From the NCBI RefSeq assembly GCF_900094565.1, contig NZ_FMAF01000001.1, positions 1-64,000 of the forward strand: a stretch of DNA of 64,000 nt. Reading direction: 5' to 3'. The notes below the pieces were generated by a model. The model had not been told where the DNA came from and made no database searches. It saw only the letters and a list, made by a program, of their open reading frames with translations. A program made the translations under genes and the position numbers. Below, piece after piece: positions 45,885 to 54,303 of this stretch (its first letter is position 1; each line of letters begins with the position of its first letter). The DNA is from Martinezella lusitana. Its GTDB lineage: Bacteria; Pseudomonadota; Alphaproteobacteria; Rhizobiales; Rhizobiaceae.

Positions 45885-46313
45885 TCAGGCAACCAGACGC
45901 GGATATTCGATGGCCGGGCAGCGGTCCATGACGACCCTGACGCCCGCGGCCTCGGCTCTAGCCGCCGCCGCGTCATCGCGCACGCCGAGCTGGCCCCAGA
46001 TGACAGGCGGCCTTGGCTCAATCATGATGGTCTCCTCGACCACCGCGCGCAGATATTCGGGCGCCCGGAAAACATCGACCATGTCCACCGGCTCGGGAAT
46101 ATCGGACAGATGCGCATAGACCCACTGCCCGAGGATTTCCTTGCCGGCTTGCCCGGGGTTGACCGGAATGACACGATAACCCCTGTTCAGCAGATAGGCC
46201 ATGACGCCATTGCTCGGCCGCGCCGGATTGGGCGAAGCGCCGACGAGCGCGATGGTCCTTACGGAAAGAAGGATGTCAGCAATATAGGAATCATCATAAT
46301 TATTGTGGTTCAT
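45885..46313 (-). CDS. CoA-binding domain protein (YccU family)
   Basis: The 142-residue protein has a Rossmann-type CoA_binding_2 domain: IALVGASPNPARPS at the N-terminus, GYRVIPVNPGQAG, then VDVFRAPEYL. It resembles E. coli YccU and the CoA-binding part of succinyl-CoA synthetase. The function is not known. The ATG at 46313 has GGGAGG 7 nt upstream. Confidence 0.85.
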   Translation of the reverse strand: MNHNNYDDSYIADILLSVRTIALVGASPNPARPSNGVMAYLLNRGYRVIPVNPGQAGKEILGQWVYAHLSDIPEPVDMVDVFRAPEYLRAVVEETIMIEPRPPVIWGQLGVRDDAAAARAEAAGVRVVMDRCPAIEYPRLVA

Positions 46314-46425
46314 CACCAAGCCTCCCAACTCGATCACACTTGCGTTTTCGCCACAGATATAGAAACCGCGGCGGCAGTTTCCACGTATATATTACATTAT
46401 AACAACTTCAGGGAGGATTAACCCG

Positions 46426-46752
46426 ATGAAAAAGATCGTACTCCTGGGCCTGCTGATCACATCGGCAGCCTCGCCGGCGATGGCGATTTCGCGATATAAC
46501 TCCATGTCCATGACCTGCGCCGAAGCCAGGGCGACCATCAGTCGCGAGCGCGCGGTGATCATGCGCTATCCGGCCAAAAGAACACCCAACATGACGCTTT
46601 ACGATCGCTACGTCATCAACAGCGATGCGTGCGACCTCGGCTACTATGCCTATCAGGATTATCTGCCGACGAAGGATCGCGCCTCCTGCCCTGTCTATAC
46701 GTGTCGGCCGACCACTGATCTCGATGACGATGAATTGATTTTCCGGCGCTGA
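46426..46752 (+). CDS. small secreted protein of unknown function
   Basis: A 108-residue protein with a clear Sec signal (cleavage after PAMA near residue 20). The mature part of about 88 residues is rich in Arg, Tyr and Asp and contains four Cys (TCAEA, DACDL, SCPVYTC), which could form two disulfides in the periplasm. GGAGG lies upstream of the ATG. I recognise no family. Confidence 0.75.
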   Translation: MKKIVLLGLLITSAASPAMAISRYNSMSMTCAEARATISRERAVIMRYPAKRTPNMTLYDRYVINSDACDLGYYAYQDYLPTKDRASCPVYTCRPTTDLDDDELIFRR

Positions 46753-47607
46753 TCATAATCAGCCAGGGCTGGTGATTGAATACAACCGTTTTCGATCACA
46801 CAGATGGGCACGACCCTTGATTGTCTTAAGTGTAGCGCGCTGCCGCCATGGCAGTCTGCGACAGCGCATTGATGCGCCTCAATTGGGAGTGCGTTCCAAA
46901 GCGCTTTCACCCGCTTTACCCCGGTCAACTCCAGCACGTTCTCATGAAATACAACTTCTGTTCACTATTCATTCATATTCAATTAGTAAAGTCTTATAAA
47001 AGAAGACCGAAAATGAGAACCGATTGCGAACACGCAATATATGCAAATTCATTAATTTTCCACAGAATATTTTTTGGTTCTTCGCCGACCTATACCGCAG
47101 GAAACATTGCATCAGGAGTTTTATACCTGAAACTATAACCCGCTTTTTCAAAGATTTATACCGTTGCCAACGCCAATCTCTGTAATATTCTTCGATATCT
47201 GCAATTTTATCCACAATATTTTGCGTTGCAGCAGGATCGGTCAGCGTTAGCGGCCGCTCCATCGGGGCATGGCTGCACCAAAAGATTGTGTAGTTATTTT
47301 TTTCAACGATGCAATGTGATGTCTCTTCGAGTAAGGCTGGCCTAATTCTACCCTTGCGTTCATATGGCATGCGATACTTGTTCGCGCTTCATACTCCAAT
47401 AAATTATTAATATATAATTTTATAGGCATGCGTCGGAACATACGGCGAACCCATTTACTGACCTCGACAACCCTGCATCTAAACGGGCGGCGGCATGTTT
47501 GCGACTAGAACATCCCGTTGCTTTTTGTCGTATTACGGGTCAAATGGCAGTCACTTTCCCACAAAACATCAAGCTTTTGTTGGCCAGCGTTCATTTCAGA
47601 GGTTCCT
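46753..47607. other. long AT-rich stretch between two genes
   Basis: About 850 bp with lower GC than its surroundings, strongest at 46960-47420. It contains one doubtful ORF (listed separately) and no clear RNA gene or mobile element end. An imperfect dyad follows the secreted-protein gene near 46758. Its composition suggests an insertion, or decayed foreign DNA, between conserved neighbours. Confidence 0.5.
46969..47370 (-). CDS. doubtful ORF in AT-rich region
   Basis: A 133-codon frame. The first 78 or so residues (MPYERKGRIRPALLEETSHC...) read like protein, with few rare residues. The rest is Phe/Leu/Arg-rich and less convincing. No Shine-Dalgarno precedes the ATG. It may be a remnant or a horizontally acquired gene, or chance. 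Confidence 0.25.
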   Translation of the reverse strand: MPYERKGRIRPALLEETSHCIVEKNNYTIFWCSHAPMERPLTLTDPAATQNIVDKIADIEEYYRDWRWQRYKSLKKRVIVSGIKLLMQCFLRYRSAKNQKIFCGKLMNLHILRVRNRFSFSVFFYKTLLIEYE

Positions 47608-48444
47608 GTGTCTTTCGACGTCATCGCTCTTGTCCTTTTCGGTGCCTTACTGCACGCGACATGGAATGCGATTATCAAGGCGGGAACCGATAAGTCGCTG
47701 GATGCCGCACTGGTTTCGGCTGGTGGCGCGGTTGCGGCTCTGCCCCTGCTGCCGTTCCTGCCGCTACCGGCCTCCGCGGCCTGGCCGTTCATCGGCGCTT
47801 CGGCGATCCTCCAGTTCGCTTATTTCCAGCTTGTTGCGGCGGCCTACCGCGCCGGCGACATCGGCCTCGTCTATCCGCTGATGCGGGGTGTCGCGCCGTT
47901 GATCATCGTTTCCACAAGCAGCTTCATTCTCAAGGAGACGCTTTCGGGTGGCGCCCTGATCGGCACGATGACCATCTGCGCCGGGGTATTGACGCTTGCC
48001 TTCGAGGCACGAAAAGGCAGCCGCCGCGCGATCCTGCTGGCGCTTGCCAACGCCGCTGTCATCGCGACCTATACCTATGTCGACGGCATCGGCGCGCGGA
48101 TATCCGGCAATTCCATATCCTATACGCTGTGGATGTCGCTCCTGCCGCCGGTCCTTCTGTTTGCATGGGCAATCTCGCAGCGCGGCGTCAATGCCGTCGC
48201 CGCCCACATCCGCTACAATTGGTGGCGCGGGCTTGTCGGCGGCGGCGGTTCGATCATCTCGTACGGGCTTGCCTTATGGGCGATGACCAAGGCTCCGGTC
48301 GCCATGGTTGCCGCCCTGCGCGAGACGTCGATCCTCTTCGCGCTGGTCATCTCCGTCGTCGTTTTGAAGGAGCGCTCGAGCATCTGGCGTTACGTCGCTG
48401 GCGCGATTATCGCCGCCGGCGTCCTGGTTTTGCGGCTGGGCTGA
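47608..48444 (+). CDS. EamA/DMT-family transporter
   Basis: A 278-residue membrane protein with ten predicted helices in two EamA repeats. The repeat ends read AAYRAGDIGLVYPLMRGVAPL and WAMTKAPVAMVAALRETSI, the latter with the typical PVAxVAALRE pattern. It probably exports a small metabolite. The start is GTG 47608, preceded by AGAGG at 5 nt; the frame is open back to 47518 but that part is not hydrophobic in the family manner. Confidence 0.85.
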   Translation: MSFDVIALVLFGALLHATWNAIIKAGTDKSLDAALVSAGGAVAALPLLPFLPLPASAAWPFIGASAILQFAYFQLVAAAYRAGDIGLVYPLMRGVAPLIIVSTSSFILKETLSGGALIGTMTICAGVLTLAFEARKGSRRAILLALANAAVIATYTYVDGIGARISGNSISYTLWMSLLPPVLLFAWAISQRGVNAVAAHIRYNWWRGLVGGGGSIISYGLALWAMTKAPVAMVAALRETSILFALVISVVVLKERSSIWRYVAGAIIAAGVLVLRLG

Positions 48445-48458
48445 CGCTCTCTGTGTGT

Positions 48459-48472
48459 GGTATAATTATACC
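48459..48472. promoter_or_regulatory. perfect 14-bp palindrome GGTATAATTATACC
   Basis: A gapless palindrome 14 bp after the EamA gene stop and 59 bp before the rplM -35 box. It may be an operator; it is too AT-rich and lacks a U-tract for a terminator. Confidence 0.3.
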
Positions 48473-48530
48473 GTATATGTAACTAATTGATTTCACTTAC
48501 TTATTTTTGCAGTCGCCAAATTTCGATATG

Positions 48531-48559
48531 TTGACGTTGGCATCAGTTCGCTTTATAAG
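48531..48559 (+). promoter_or_regulatory. sigma-70 type promoter of rplM-rpsI
   Basis: TTGACG (48531-48536), a 17-nt spacer and TATAAG (48554-48559). This is a near-consensus housekeeping promoter with a predicted transcript start near 48566. Confidence 0.75.
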
Positions 48560-48571
48560 CCGCCACAGATC

Positions 48572-48598
48572 GCAGCCTTTCCGGGCTGCTTTCTTTTT
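48572..48598 (+). terminator. terminator-like hairpin in the rplM leader (possible attenuator)
   Basis: GCAGCC-TTTCCG-GGCTGC followed by TTTCTTTTT has the form of an intrinsic terminator. It lies only about 6 nt after the predicted transcript start, inside the rplM leader, so it could attenuate the operon. A second hairpin, GGCGTG-CGTTTA-CACGCC (48599-48616), follows at once. Confidence 0.5.
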
Positions 48599-48680
48599 GG
48601 CGTGCGTTTACACGCCAAATCAAGCAACAAGAAACGCCCTGACGCCTTCGGGTCCGGGGTCCTAAAAGAGAGTATTCGAC

Positions 48681-49145
48681 ATGGCAACCTTCTCCCAGAA
48701 GCCTGCAGAGGTGGAGAAGAAGTGGATTCTCATCGACGCCGAAGGGCTCGTCGTTGGTCGTCTCGCTTCTATCATCGCAATGCGTCTGCGTGGCAAGCAT
48801 AAGGCTACCTTCACGCCGCACGTCGACGACGGCGACAACGTCATCGTCATCAATGCCGACAAGATCGTTTTCACCGGCAAGAAGTACGAAGACAAGGTTT
48901 ACTACTGGCACACCGGTTATGCCGGCGGCATCAAGGAGCGTACGGCTCGTCAGATCATCGAAGGCCGCTTCCCGGAGCGCGTCGTCGAAAAGGCTGTCGA
49001 GCGCATGGTTCCCCGCGGCCCGCTCGGCCGTCGCCAGATGAAGAACCTGCGCGTCTACGCCGGCTCGAACCATCCCCATGAAGCCCAGCAGCCAGTCGTT
49101 CTCGACGTGGCCAAACTCAACAAGAAGAACGTAAGGAGCGCCTGA
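48681..49145 (+). CDS. rplM: 50S ribosomal protein L13
   Basis: A 154-residue L13 of standard length, with [31 protein letters not shown] and [19 protein letters not shown]. It binds 23S rRNA and is among the first large-subunit proteins to assemble. It is co-transcribed with rpsI, 2 nt downstream. The leader is about 115 nt long and structured. Confidence 0.98.
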   Translation: MATFSQKPAEVEKKWILIDAEGLVVGRLASIIAMRLRGKHKATFTPHVDDGDNVIVINADKIVFTGKKYEDKVYYWHTGYAGGIKERTARQIIEGRFPERVVEKAVERMVPRGPLGRRQMKNLRVYAGSNHPHEAQQPVVLDVAKLNKKNVRSA

Positions 49146-49147
49146 TA

Positions 49148-49615
49148 ATGGCTGATCTCTCTTCCCTGAAGGATCTCGGCACGGTATCGGAAGCAGCTGC
49201 TCCCGTTCACGTCCGCAAGGTTGACTCGCTCGGTCGCTCCTACGCGACCGGCAAGCGCAAGGACGCTGTCGCTCGTGTATGGCTCAAGGCCGGCTCGGGC
49301 AAGATCATCGTCAACGGCAAGGACTACACGGCCTATTTCGCCCGTCCGGTTCTGCAGATGATCCTGCGCCAGCCGATCTTCGCCGCTGCTCGTGACGGCC
49401 AGTTCGACATCATCGCAACCGTTGCCGGCGGTGGTCTCTCCGGCCAGGCCGGCGCCGTTCGTCACGGCCTGTCCAAGGCGCTGACCTACTTCGAACCCGG
49501 CCTGCGCCCGGTCCTGAAGAAGGGCGGCTTCCTGACCCGCGACAGCCGCGTCGTCGAACGCAAGAAGTACGGCCGTGCGAAGGCACGTCGTTCGTTCCAG
49601 TTCTCCAAGCGTTAA
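49148..49615 (+). CDS. rpsI: 30S ribosomal protein S9
   Basis: A 155-residue S9 with the conserved [30 protein letters not shown] and the C-terminal [11 protein letters not shown] tail that reaches the P-site tRNA. The N-terminal extension of about 25 residues is usual in alphaproteobacteria. A strong terminator follows. Confidence 0.98.
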   Translation: MADLSSLKDLGTVSEAAAPVHVRKVDSLGRSYATGKRKDAVARVWLKAGSGKIIVNGKDYTAYFARPVLQMILRQPIFAAARDGQFDIIATVAGGGLSGQAGAVRHGLSKALTYFEPGLRPVLKKGGFLTRDSRVVERKKYGRAKARRSFQFSKR

Positions 49616-49640
49616 TCGCTTACCCGAGATCGGAATTTGG

Positions 49641-49675
49641 AAAGGCTGGGTGCGAACCCGGCCTTTTTGTTTTTA
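49641..49675 (+). terminator. rplM-rpsI terminator
   Basis: Stem AAAGGCTGGGT/ACCCGGCCTTT with the stable GCGA tetraloop, followed by TTGTTTTT, 25 bp after the rpsI stop. Confidence 0.88.
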
Positions 49676-49760
49676 CACGTGCACGGCAAAAGTGCATATC
49701 TGTCGAGGCAAGTCATGCCTCCGATGGCAGACACGGGCCTTCTTCATGAGGAGTGCACAC

Positions 49761-50024
49761 ATGCTCAGATTCGCTTTGCCCATCTTGTTCGCGTTTGCCG
49801 GCATATCGCCAGCCCTTTGCGACGATGCCGGACAGGCACCGCCGTCAGACAAGGCGGCGGAGATGCAGAGCATGAAGGACTTTCTTCAGGCAAACTCCGA
49901 TTGCCGCGAGTTCACCGATAGCTGTTCCTACTGCGTTGTGACCGATGGTCGCGCCGATTGCTCCACACCGCAAATCGCCTGCGTGAAAAAGGAATATCAA
50001 TGCACGGCCAGATCGGGCAAATAG
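49761..50024 (+). CDS. small Cys-rich secreted protein
   Basis: An 87-residue protein with a signal peptide (MLRFALPILFAFAGISPALC, cleavage near residue 20). A mature part of about 65 residues carries six Cys in its C-terminal half (DC, DSCSYC, DC, AC, QC), likely three disulfides in the periplasm. The ATG at 49761 has GAGGAG 7 nt upstream; an in-frame ATG at 49746 is possible. No family is recognised. Confidence 0.7.
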   Translation: MLRFALPILFAFAGISPALCDDAGQAPPSDKAAEMQSMKDFLQANSDCREFTDSCSYCVVTDGRADCSTPQIACVKKEYQCTARSGK

Positions 50025-50094
50025 GCGTTCGAGGCCCGCTCCCTCACGATTCACACCGAAGCTCGCGAATCCCGTTCGCCCCAAGAGGCACGCC

Positions 50095-50472
50095 ATGAGC
50101 ACAGACAGACCATCGCATTTCGCGGATACGCCGCAGCCGCCCTATTACATCGTTTCCTTTTCCTCCATCCGCACGCCGGGAGACAACGGCTATGGAGCCA
50201 TGGGCGAACGCATGGAGACGCTCGCACTGGCGCAGGACGGCTGTCTCGGGCTCGAGAGCGCGCGGGGCGCCGACGGCTTCGGCATCACCATCTCCTTCTG
50301 GCGGGACGAGAAAAGCATTCTTGCCTGGAAGAATGTCGTGTCGCATCTGGCAGCGCAGAAGCTCGGGCGCGAGCGCTGGTACGAGCAATATAAGGTTCGC
50401 ATAGCGCGGGTAGAACGGGCCTATGATTTCCATGCGAGCAAAGGAGACGCCCTTGCCGAGCACGTCGATTGA
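50095..50472 (+). CDS. antibiotic biosynthesis monooxygenase (ABM) domain protein
   Basis: A 125-residue dimeric alpha+beta barrel protein of the ABM group: YYIVSFSSIR, GCLGLESARGADGFGITISFW and WYEQYKVRIARVER. Members act as small oxygenases or as heme/aromatic-binding proteins. AGAGG precedes the ATG. It overlaps the speB start by 20 nt, so the two are probably co-translated. Confidence 0.8.
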   Translation: MSTDRPSHFADTPQPPYYIVSFSSIRTPGDNGYGAMGERMETLALAQDGCLGLESARGADGFGITISFWRDEKSILAWKNVVSHLAAQKLGRERWYEQYKVRIARVERAYDFHASKGDALAEHVD

Positions 50473-51406
50473 CCATGCCTTTACCGCGACAAACCTGACC
50501 TCGGCCGCCAGCGACCCGACCTTTGCCGGCGCGCTATCCTTCATGCGCCGCCGCTTTACAAAATCGCTCGAAGAGGTCGATGCCGTGGTCTGGGGCATAC
50601 CCTTCGATGCCGCGACCTCCAACCGGCCGGGAACGCGCTTCGGGCCGCAGGCGATCCGCCGCGCCTCGGCCATCTTCGACAATGACCCGCAATATCCCTT
50701 CAATCGCGATCTCTTTGCCGAGATGTCCGTCATCGACTACGGCGACTGCCTGCTCGATTACGGCAATCATCAGGAAACACCCGCCGCAATCGAGCGGCAG
50801 GCCACGGCGATCCTCGACAGCGGCGCTTTCATGCTGACGCTGGGCGGCGACCATTTCATCACGTGGCCACTGCTGAAAGCGCATGCAGCCAAGCATGGTC
50901 CCCTAGCCCTTGTGCAGTTCGATGCGCATCAGGACACATGGTTCGATGACGGCCGACGGCTCGACCATGGTTCCTTCGTCGCCCGCGCTGTCCGCGATGG
51001 CCTGATCGATCCTGATCGCTCCATCCAGATCGGCATACGCACGCATGCGCCTGATGATTTCGGCATCCAGATTCTCTACGGCCATCAGGTGGAAGACATG
51101 AGCGCCGCCGATATCGCCTCGACGATCATCTCCCACACCAACGGCGCACCCGCCTATCTGACCTTCGATATCGATTGCCTCGACCCCGCCTATGCGCCGG
51201 GTACGGGAACGCCGGTAGCCGGTGGCCCCTCCAGTGCGAAGATCCTCTCGACGCTTCAACGCCTGGATCAGCTCGACATCAGAGGCGCGGATGTCGTCGA
51301 GGTGTCGCCTGCCTACGACCATGCCGATATCACCGCCATTGCAGGGGCAACAGTAGCGATGTATATGCTCGGTCTCCACGCTGAAAGGCGTGCGGCTGGA
51401 CGTTAG
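50453..51406 (+). CDS. speB: agmatinase (ureohydrolase)
   Basis: The 317-residue arginase-family enzyme has all Mn2+ motifs: LGGDHFITWP, QFDAHQDTW and TFDIDCLDPAYAPGTGTP. It should hydrolyse agmatine to putrescine and urea. The TTG at 50453 is chosen because AAAGGAG lies 6 nt before it. ATG codons at 50423 and 50432 lack a Shine-Dalgarno and sit deeper in the previous gene. Confidence 0.87.
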   Translation: MPSTSIDHAFTATNLTSAASDPTFAGALSFMRRRFTKSLEEVDAVVWGIPFDAATSNRPGTRFGPQAIRRASAIFDNDPQYPFNRDLFAEMSVIDYGDCLLDYGNHQETPAAIERQATAILDSGAFMLTLGGDHFITWPLLKAHAAKHGPLALVQFDAHQDTWFDDGRRLDHGSFVARAVRDGLIDPDRSIQIGIRTHAPDDFGIQILYGHQVEDMSAADIASTIISHTNGAPAYLTFDIDCLDPAYAPGTGTPVAGGPSSAKILSTLQRLDQLDIRGADVVEVSPAYDHADITAIAGATVAMYMLGLHAERRAAGR

Positions 51407-51408
51407 GG

Positions 51409-51452
51409 CATGATCCCGAAAAGTGTGAAACGGTTTTCGGATAAGATCATGA
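51409..51452. repeat. RIME-like extragenic palindrome
   Basis: Nested inverted repeats, CATGATC...GATCATG outside and CCGAAAA...TTTTCGG inside, start 3 bp after the speB stop. The wording (GATCCCGAAAAGTG, CGGTTTTCGGATAAGATCATG in two parts) matches the RIME1 elements dispersed in Rhizobiaceae genomes, from memory. It may also act as a transcript end. Confidence 0.75.
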
Positions 51453-51543
51453 CCAGACAATTGCAGCCGTTATCATTTTGAATCAACTCCATGGCAAACT
51501 GAGTCCGGAAATACTCTGAACCTATTGAAAGAGCAGGAATAAG

Positions 51544-52476
51544 ATGGCACCGAAGATCTTCATCGATGGCGAACACGGAACCACGGGCTTGCAGATCCGC
51601 ACGCGCATGGCCGACCGCCGTGATGTCGAACTCCTGTCCATTCCTGAAGCCGAACGGCGCAATCCCGCCATGCGCGAGGACATGCTGAACAGCGCCGATA
51701 TCGCCATTCTCTGCCTGCCCGACGATGCGTCGAAGGAAGCGGTGAAAATGGTCGCGGCCAACAACAATGTCCGCGTCATCGACACGTCCACCGCCTTCCG
51801 TATCCATCCGGATTGGGCCTATGGCTTTGCCGAGATGGACAGCAATCAGGGCAATAAGATCAGGGCTGCGCGTTTCGTCGCCAATCCGGGCTGCTATCCC
51901 ACAGGCGCGATCGGTCTCATCCGTCCGCTGCGCGCCGCCGGCATCATTCCGGCGGACTATCCTGTGACGGTCAATGCCGTTTCCGGCTATACCGGTGGCG
52001 GCAAGCAGATGATCGCCCAGATGGAAAACCCCGATCATCCGGATGCGATCAGCGCTCCGCACTTCCTTTACGGCCTGTCGCTGACCCACAAGCACGTGCC
52101 TGAGATGACGACGCATGGCCTGCTCGACCGTGCACCGATCTTCTCGCCATCCGTCGGCCGCTTCCCGCAGGGTATGATCGTGCAGGTGCCGCTGTATCTC
52201 GGCGATCTGGCTGAAGGTGCTACACTGGAAAGCATTCACGCCGCACTCTCAGCCCATTATGCCGGCCAGGATATCGTTCAGGTCGTCCCGCTCGACGAGA
52301 GCCGTGCCCTGCCGCGCGTCAACGCTGTTGAACTGGCGGGCAAGGACACAATGAAGCTCTTCGTGTTCGGTACGCCGGGCGCCGGCCAGGTCAATCTGGT
52401 GGCGCTGCTCGACAATCTCGGCAAGGGTGCGTCGGGTGCTGCGGTACAGAATATGGATCTGATGCTGAGCGCCTGA
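51544..52476 (+). CDS. argC: N-acetyl-gamma-glutamyl-phosphate reductase
   Basis: The 310-residue enzyme is of the short (type 2) class. It has the NADP-binding start [15 protein letters not shown], the catalytic Cys in [11 protein letters not shown] and the substrate loop [10 protein letters not shown]. It reduces N-acetylglutamyl phosphate in arginine synthesis. AGGA lies 5 nt before the ATG. It stands after speB, which breaks down the arginine product agmatine. Confidence 0.95.
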   Translation: MAPKIFIDGEHGTTGLQIRTRMADRRDVELLSIPEAERRNPAMREDMLNSADIAILCLPDDASKEAVKMVAANNNVRVIDTSTAFRIHPDWAYGFAEMDSNQGNKIRAARFVANPGCYPTGAIGLIRPLRAAGIIPADYPVTVNAVSGYTGGGKQMIAQMENPDHPDAISAPHFLYGLSLTHKHVPEMTTHGLLDRAPIFSPSVGRFPQGMIVQVPLYLGDLAEGATLESIHAALSAHYAGQDIVQVVPLDESRALPRVNAVELAGKDTMKLFVFGTPGAGQVNLVALLDNLGKGASGAAVQNMDLMLSA

Positions 52477-52919
52477 GGCGCCGAACGCCGGCCTACAAGC
52501 GGACACTCCATGCACCCGGCCCGATCATCCCGTCGAGGATAGATCAGGCCGGGCTCCTTCGTGTCACGCAGAGATCCCCCGTCAATTCGACAGTCTCCAA
52601 GCGCCTGCGGCCACAATTCCGCCTTGTCGCTAAATTAGCAGCCTCTACACAAAAAAGTGATCGGCTGTGATGCGGCGCGACCAATTGTCGGCCGGATTCA
52701 TTCCTTAACCGCTTCGCTGGCCCGGATGACTGGGCCGTCGAAGACACCGCTATTTTCAATCAATATTCAAGAATGAACCAGCGTAAAGGAATTGGTTACC
52801 ATAATTCGGCATGCTTCCAGACAGTCGGCAGTGTGGTGGTCGTGATGCGGGTTCCGCGTCGAGACGCGTGTGCATCTGTGAGCCGGCATGGTGTCTGTGT
52901 AGTTTGGATAACGAGTATC
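52477..52919. other. intergenic region argC / DUF2778 gene
   Basis: About 440 bp. A long imperfect dyad (CCCGGCC near 52517 with GGCCGGG near 52548) follows argC and could end it, without a clear U-tract. The right part is AT-richer and probably holds the promoter of the next gene. The frame of the next gene is open back to 52773, so some of this stretch could be coding. Confidence 0.45.
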
Positions 52920-54275
52920 ATGGCGTTTGTGACCGATGGCTTCGGTAGCTTCAATTCGCGTTTCGGCTACGCCTCGCGACAGAAAAAATCCTTCAGCATC
53001 CGCCCCGGCACATTGGCCACCGGCGTCGCCGTGGTGGCCTTCGCCTGGGTCGCCGCCACGCTGATCACCACGCAATCGATGGTGCTGTCCCTCCCCGGTG
53101 CGACCAGCACAGCCAATGATTTTCTGACGCCGCGGGCATCCGCCTTCATCGTGCCGCAAGGCCACATGGCGCACCCTGCCCGCCTCTCCAGCCAGGTCGC
53201 ATCGCTGAACGAGCGGAGCCGCTTCGGCAGCGCGCCGGCGAACGCACCGGTGGGCGGGGCAACCCATGCGCTGACGAAGGATGACGCAGTTCAGGCGAAG
53301 ACCGCCAATCGGGACGCCGTGCGCTTGCAGCTGGCGAACGCTCTGGCGCAACAGACATCCGAGATCAAGCTGGCTCAAAGCGAGGCAGCGAGCATCAAGA
53401 GCGGCCGTGTCGAAGTGGCAGCCTCGCCGGAAGCAATCGACCATCTGCGCAAGGTGATCGCGGTCAACTTTGCCGCCGCGGTCCAATCACTGGCCCAAGT
53501 AAAATACGCCGCCGCCTCCATACCGGCGGTGGGTCCGGCAAACTCCGTTCCGGAGCCGGTCGCCGTTGCGTCGGCAGCCCCCGTTGCAAACCTGCCTGCA
53601 ATTGCCGAAGCGACACCGCTGCCGGCCAAGGACGCCGATATCGCAATGGCGGAAGCTGTGCTGAGCGTGGTGCCGATGGCCCGTCCCGACCGCGAGCCGG
53701 AGGTACAGCGCACCAATATCCCAGCGTCAGCCGCCATCGCCAGGGCAACCATCAAGGATACCCCCGCGCAGCCACCGGCGCGTCTCATGGCTTATGCGAA
53801 TCCGGACGACAGCTCCGTGCGCAAGACGAAGCCATTCCTCAATCCCTTTGCCGCCATCAGCCCGGGCGAAGGTACGGCCATCTACGACATCGAGGCGAAG
53901 ACCGTCTATCTGCCGAGCGGCGAGCGTCTGGAAGCCCATTCCGGCCTCGGCTACATGCGTGACAATCCGCGTTATGTCGACCGCAAAAATACCGGCCCGA
54001 CGCCGCCTGAGACTTATAAGCTGACGTACAGGGAAAGCCCGTTCCATGGCGTACAGGCGCTGCGCCTAACACCCACAGGCGGCTCCCGCGTCTATGGCCG
54101 CGACGGCTTGCTGGCTCATACGTACATGCTCAGAGGAGGCCGAGCAGAATCGAATGGCTGCGTGGTCTTTAAGGATTACAATCGCTTCCTCGCCGCCTTC
54201 AAGCGCGGTGAAATCAAGCACTTGAAAGTCGTGTCGCGGATGTCGTCGGCGGCAAGTGTCGCCTCAGCACGCTAA
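52920..54275 (+). CDS. DUF2778 (Tlde1-like L,D-transpeptidase fold) membrane-anchored protein
   Basis: About 451 residues. One membrane helix lies at about 32-52. A low-complexity Ala/Pro-rich linker of about 270 residues follows, then a C-terminal DUF2778 domain (about 310-440) with GTAIYDIEAKTVYLPSGE, HTYMLRGG and the Cys motif SNGCVVF. The His/Gly/Cys arrangement resembles L,D-transpeptidases, and DUF2778 members include the T6SS effector Tlde1. Here the membrane anchor and lone position suggest a periplasmic cell-wall enzyme instead. The start at 52920 or 52773 is uncertain. Confidence 0.72.
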   Translation: MAFVTDGFGSFNSRFGYASRQKKSFSIRPGTLATGVAVVAFAWVAATLITTQSMVLSLPGATSTANDFLTPRASAFIVPQGHMAHPARLSSQVASLNERSRFGSAPANAPVGGATHALTKDDAVQAKTANRDAVRLQLANALAQQTSEIKLAQSEAASIKSGRVEVAASPEAIDHLRKVIAVNFAAAVQSLAQVKYAAASIPAVGPANSVPEPVAVASAAPVANLPAIAEATPLPAKDADIAMAEAVLSVVPMARPDREPEVQRTNIPASAAIARATIKDTPAQPPARLMAYANPDDSSVRKTKPFLNPFAAISPGEGTAIYDIEAKTVYLPSGERLEAHSGLGYMRDNPRYVDRKNTGPTPPETYKLTYRESPFHGVQALRLTPTGGSRVYGRDGLLAHTYMLRGGRAESNGCVVFKDYNRFLAAFKRGEIKHLKVVSRMSSAASVASAR

Positions 54276-54303
54276 GAAGGATTGAATTGAGGCGCGATGC
54301 GCC

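Noticed and set aside
52773..52919. 49-residue N-terminal extension of the DUF2778 protein
   Set aside because: The extra part is not like a signal or a membrane segment, and the ATG at 52920 leads into a typical N-in helix; kept as an alternative start only.
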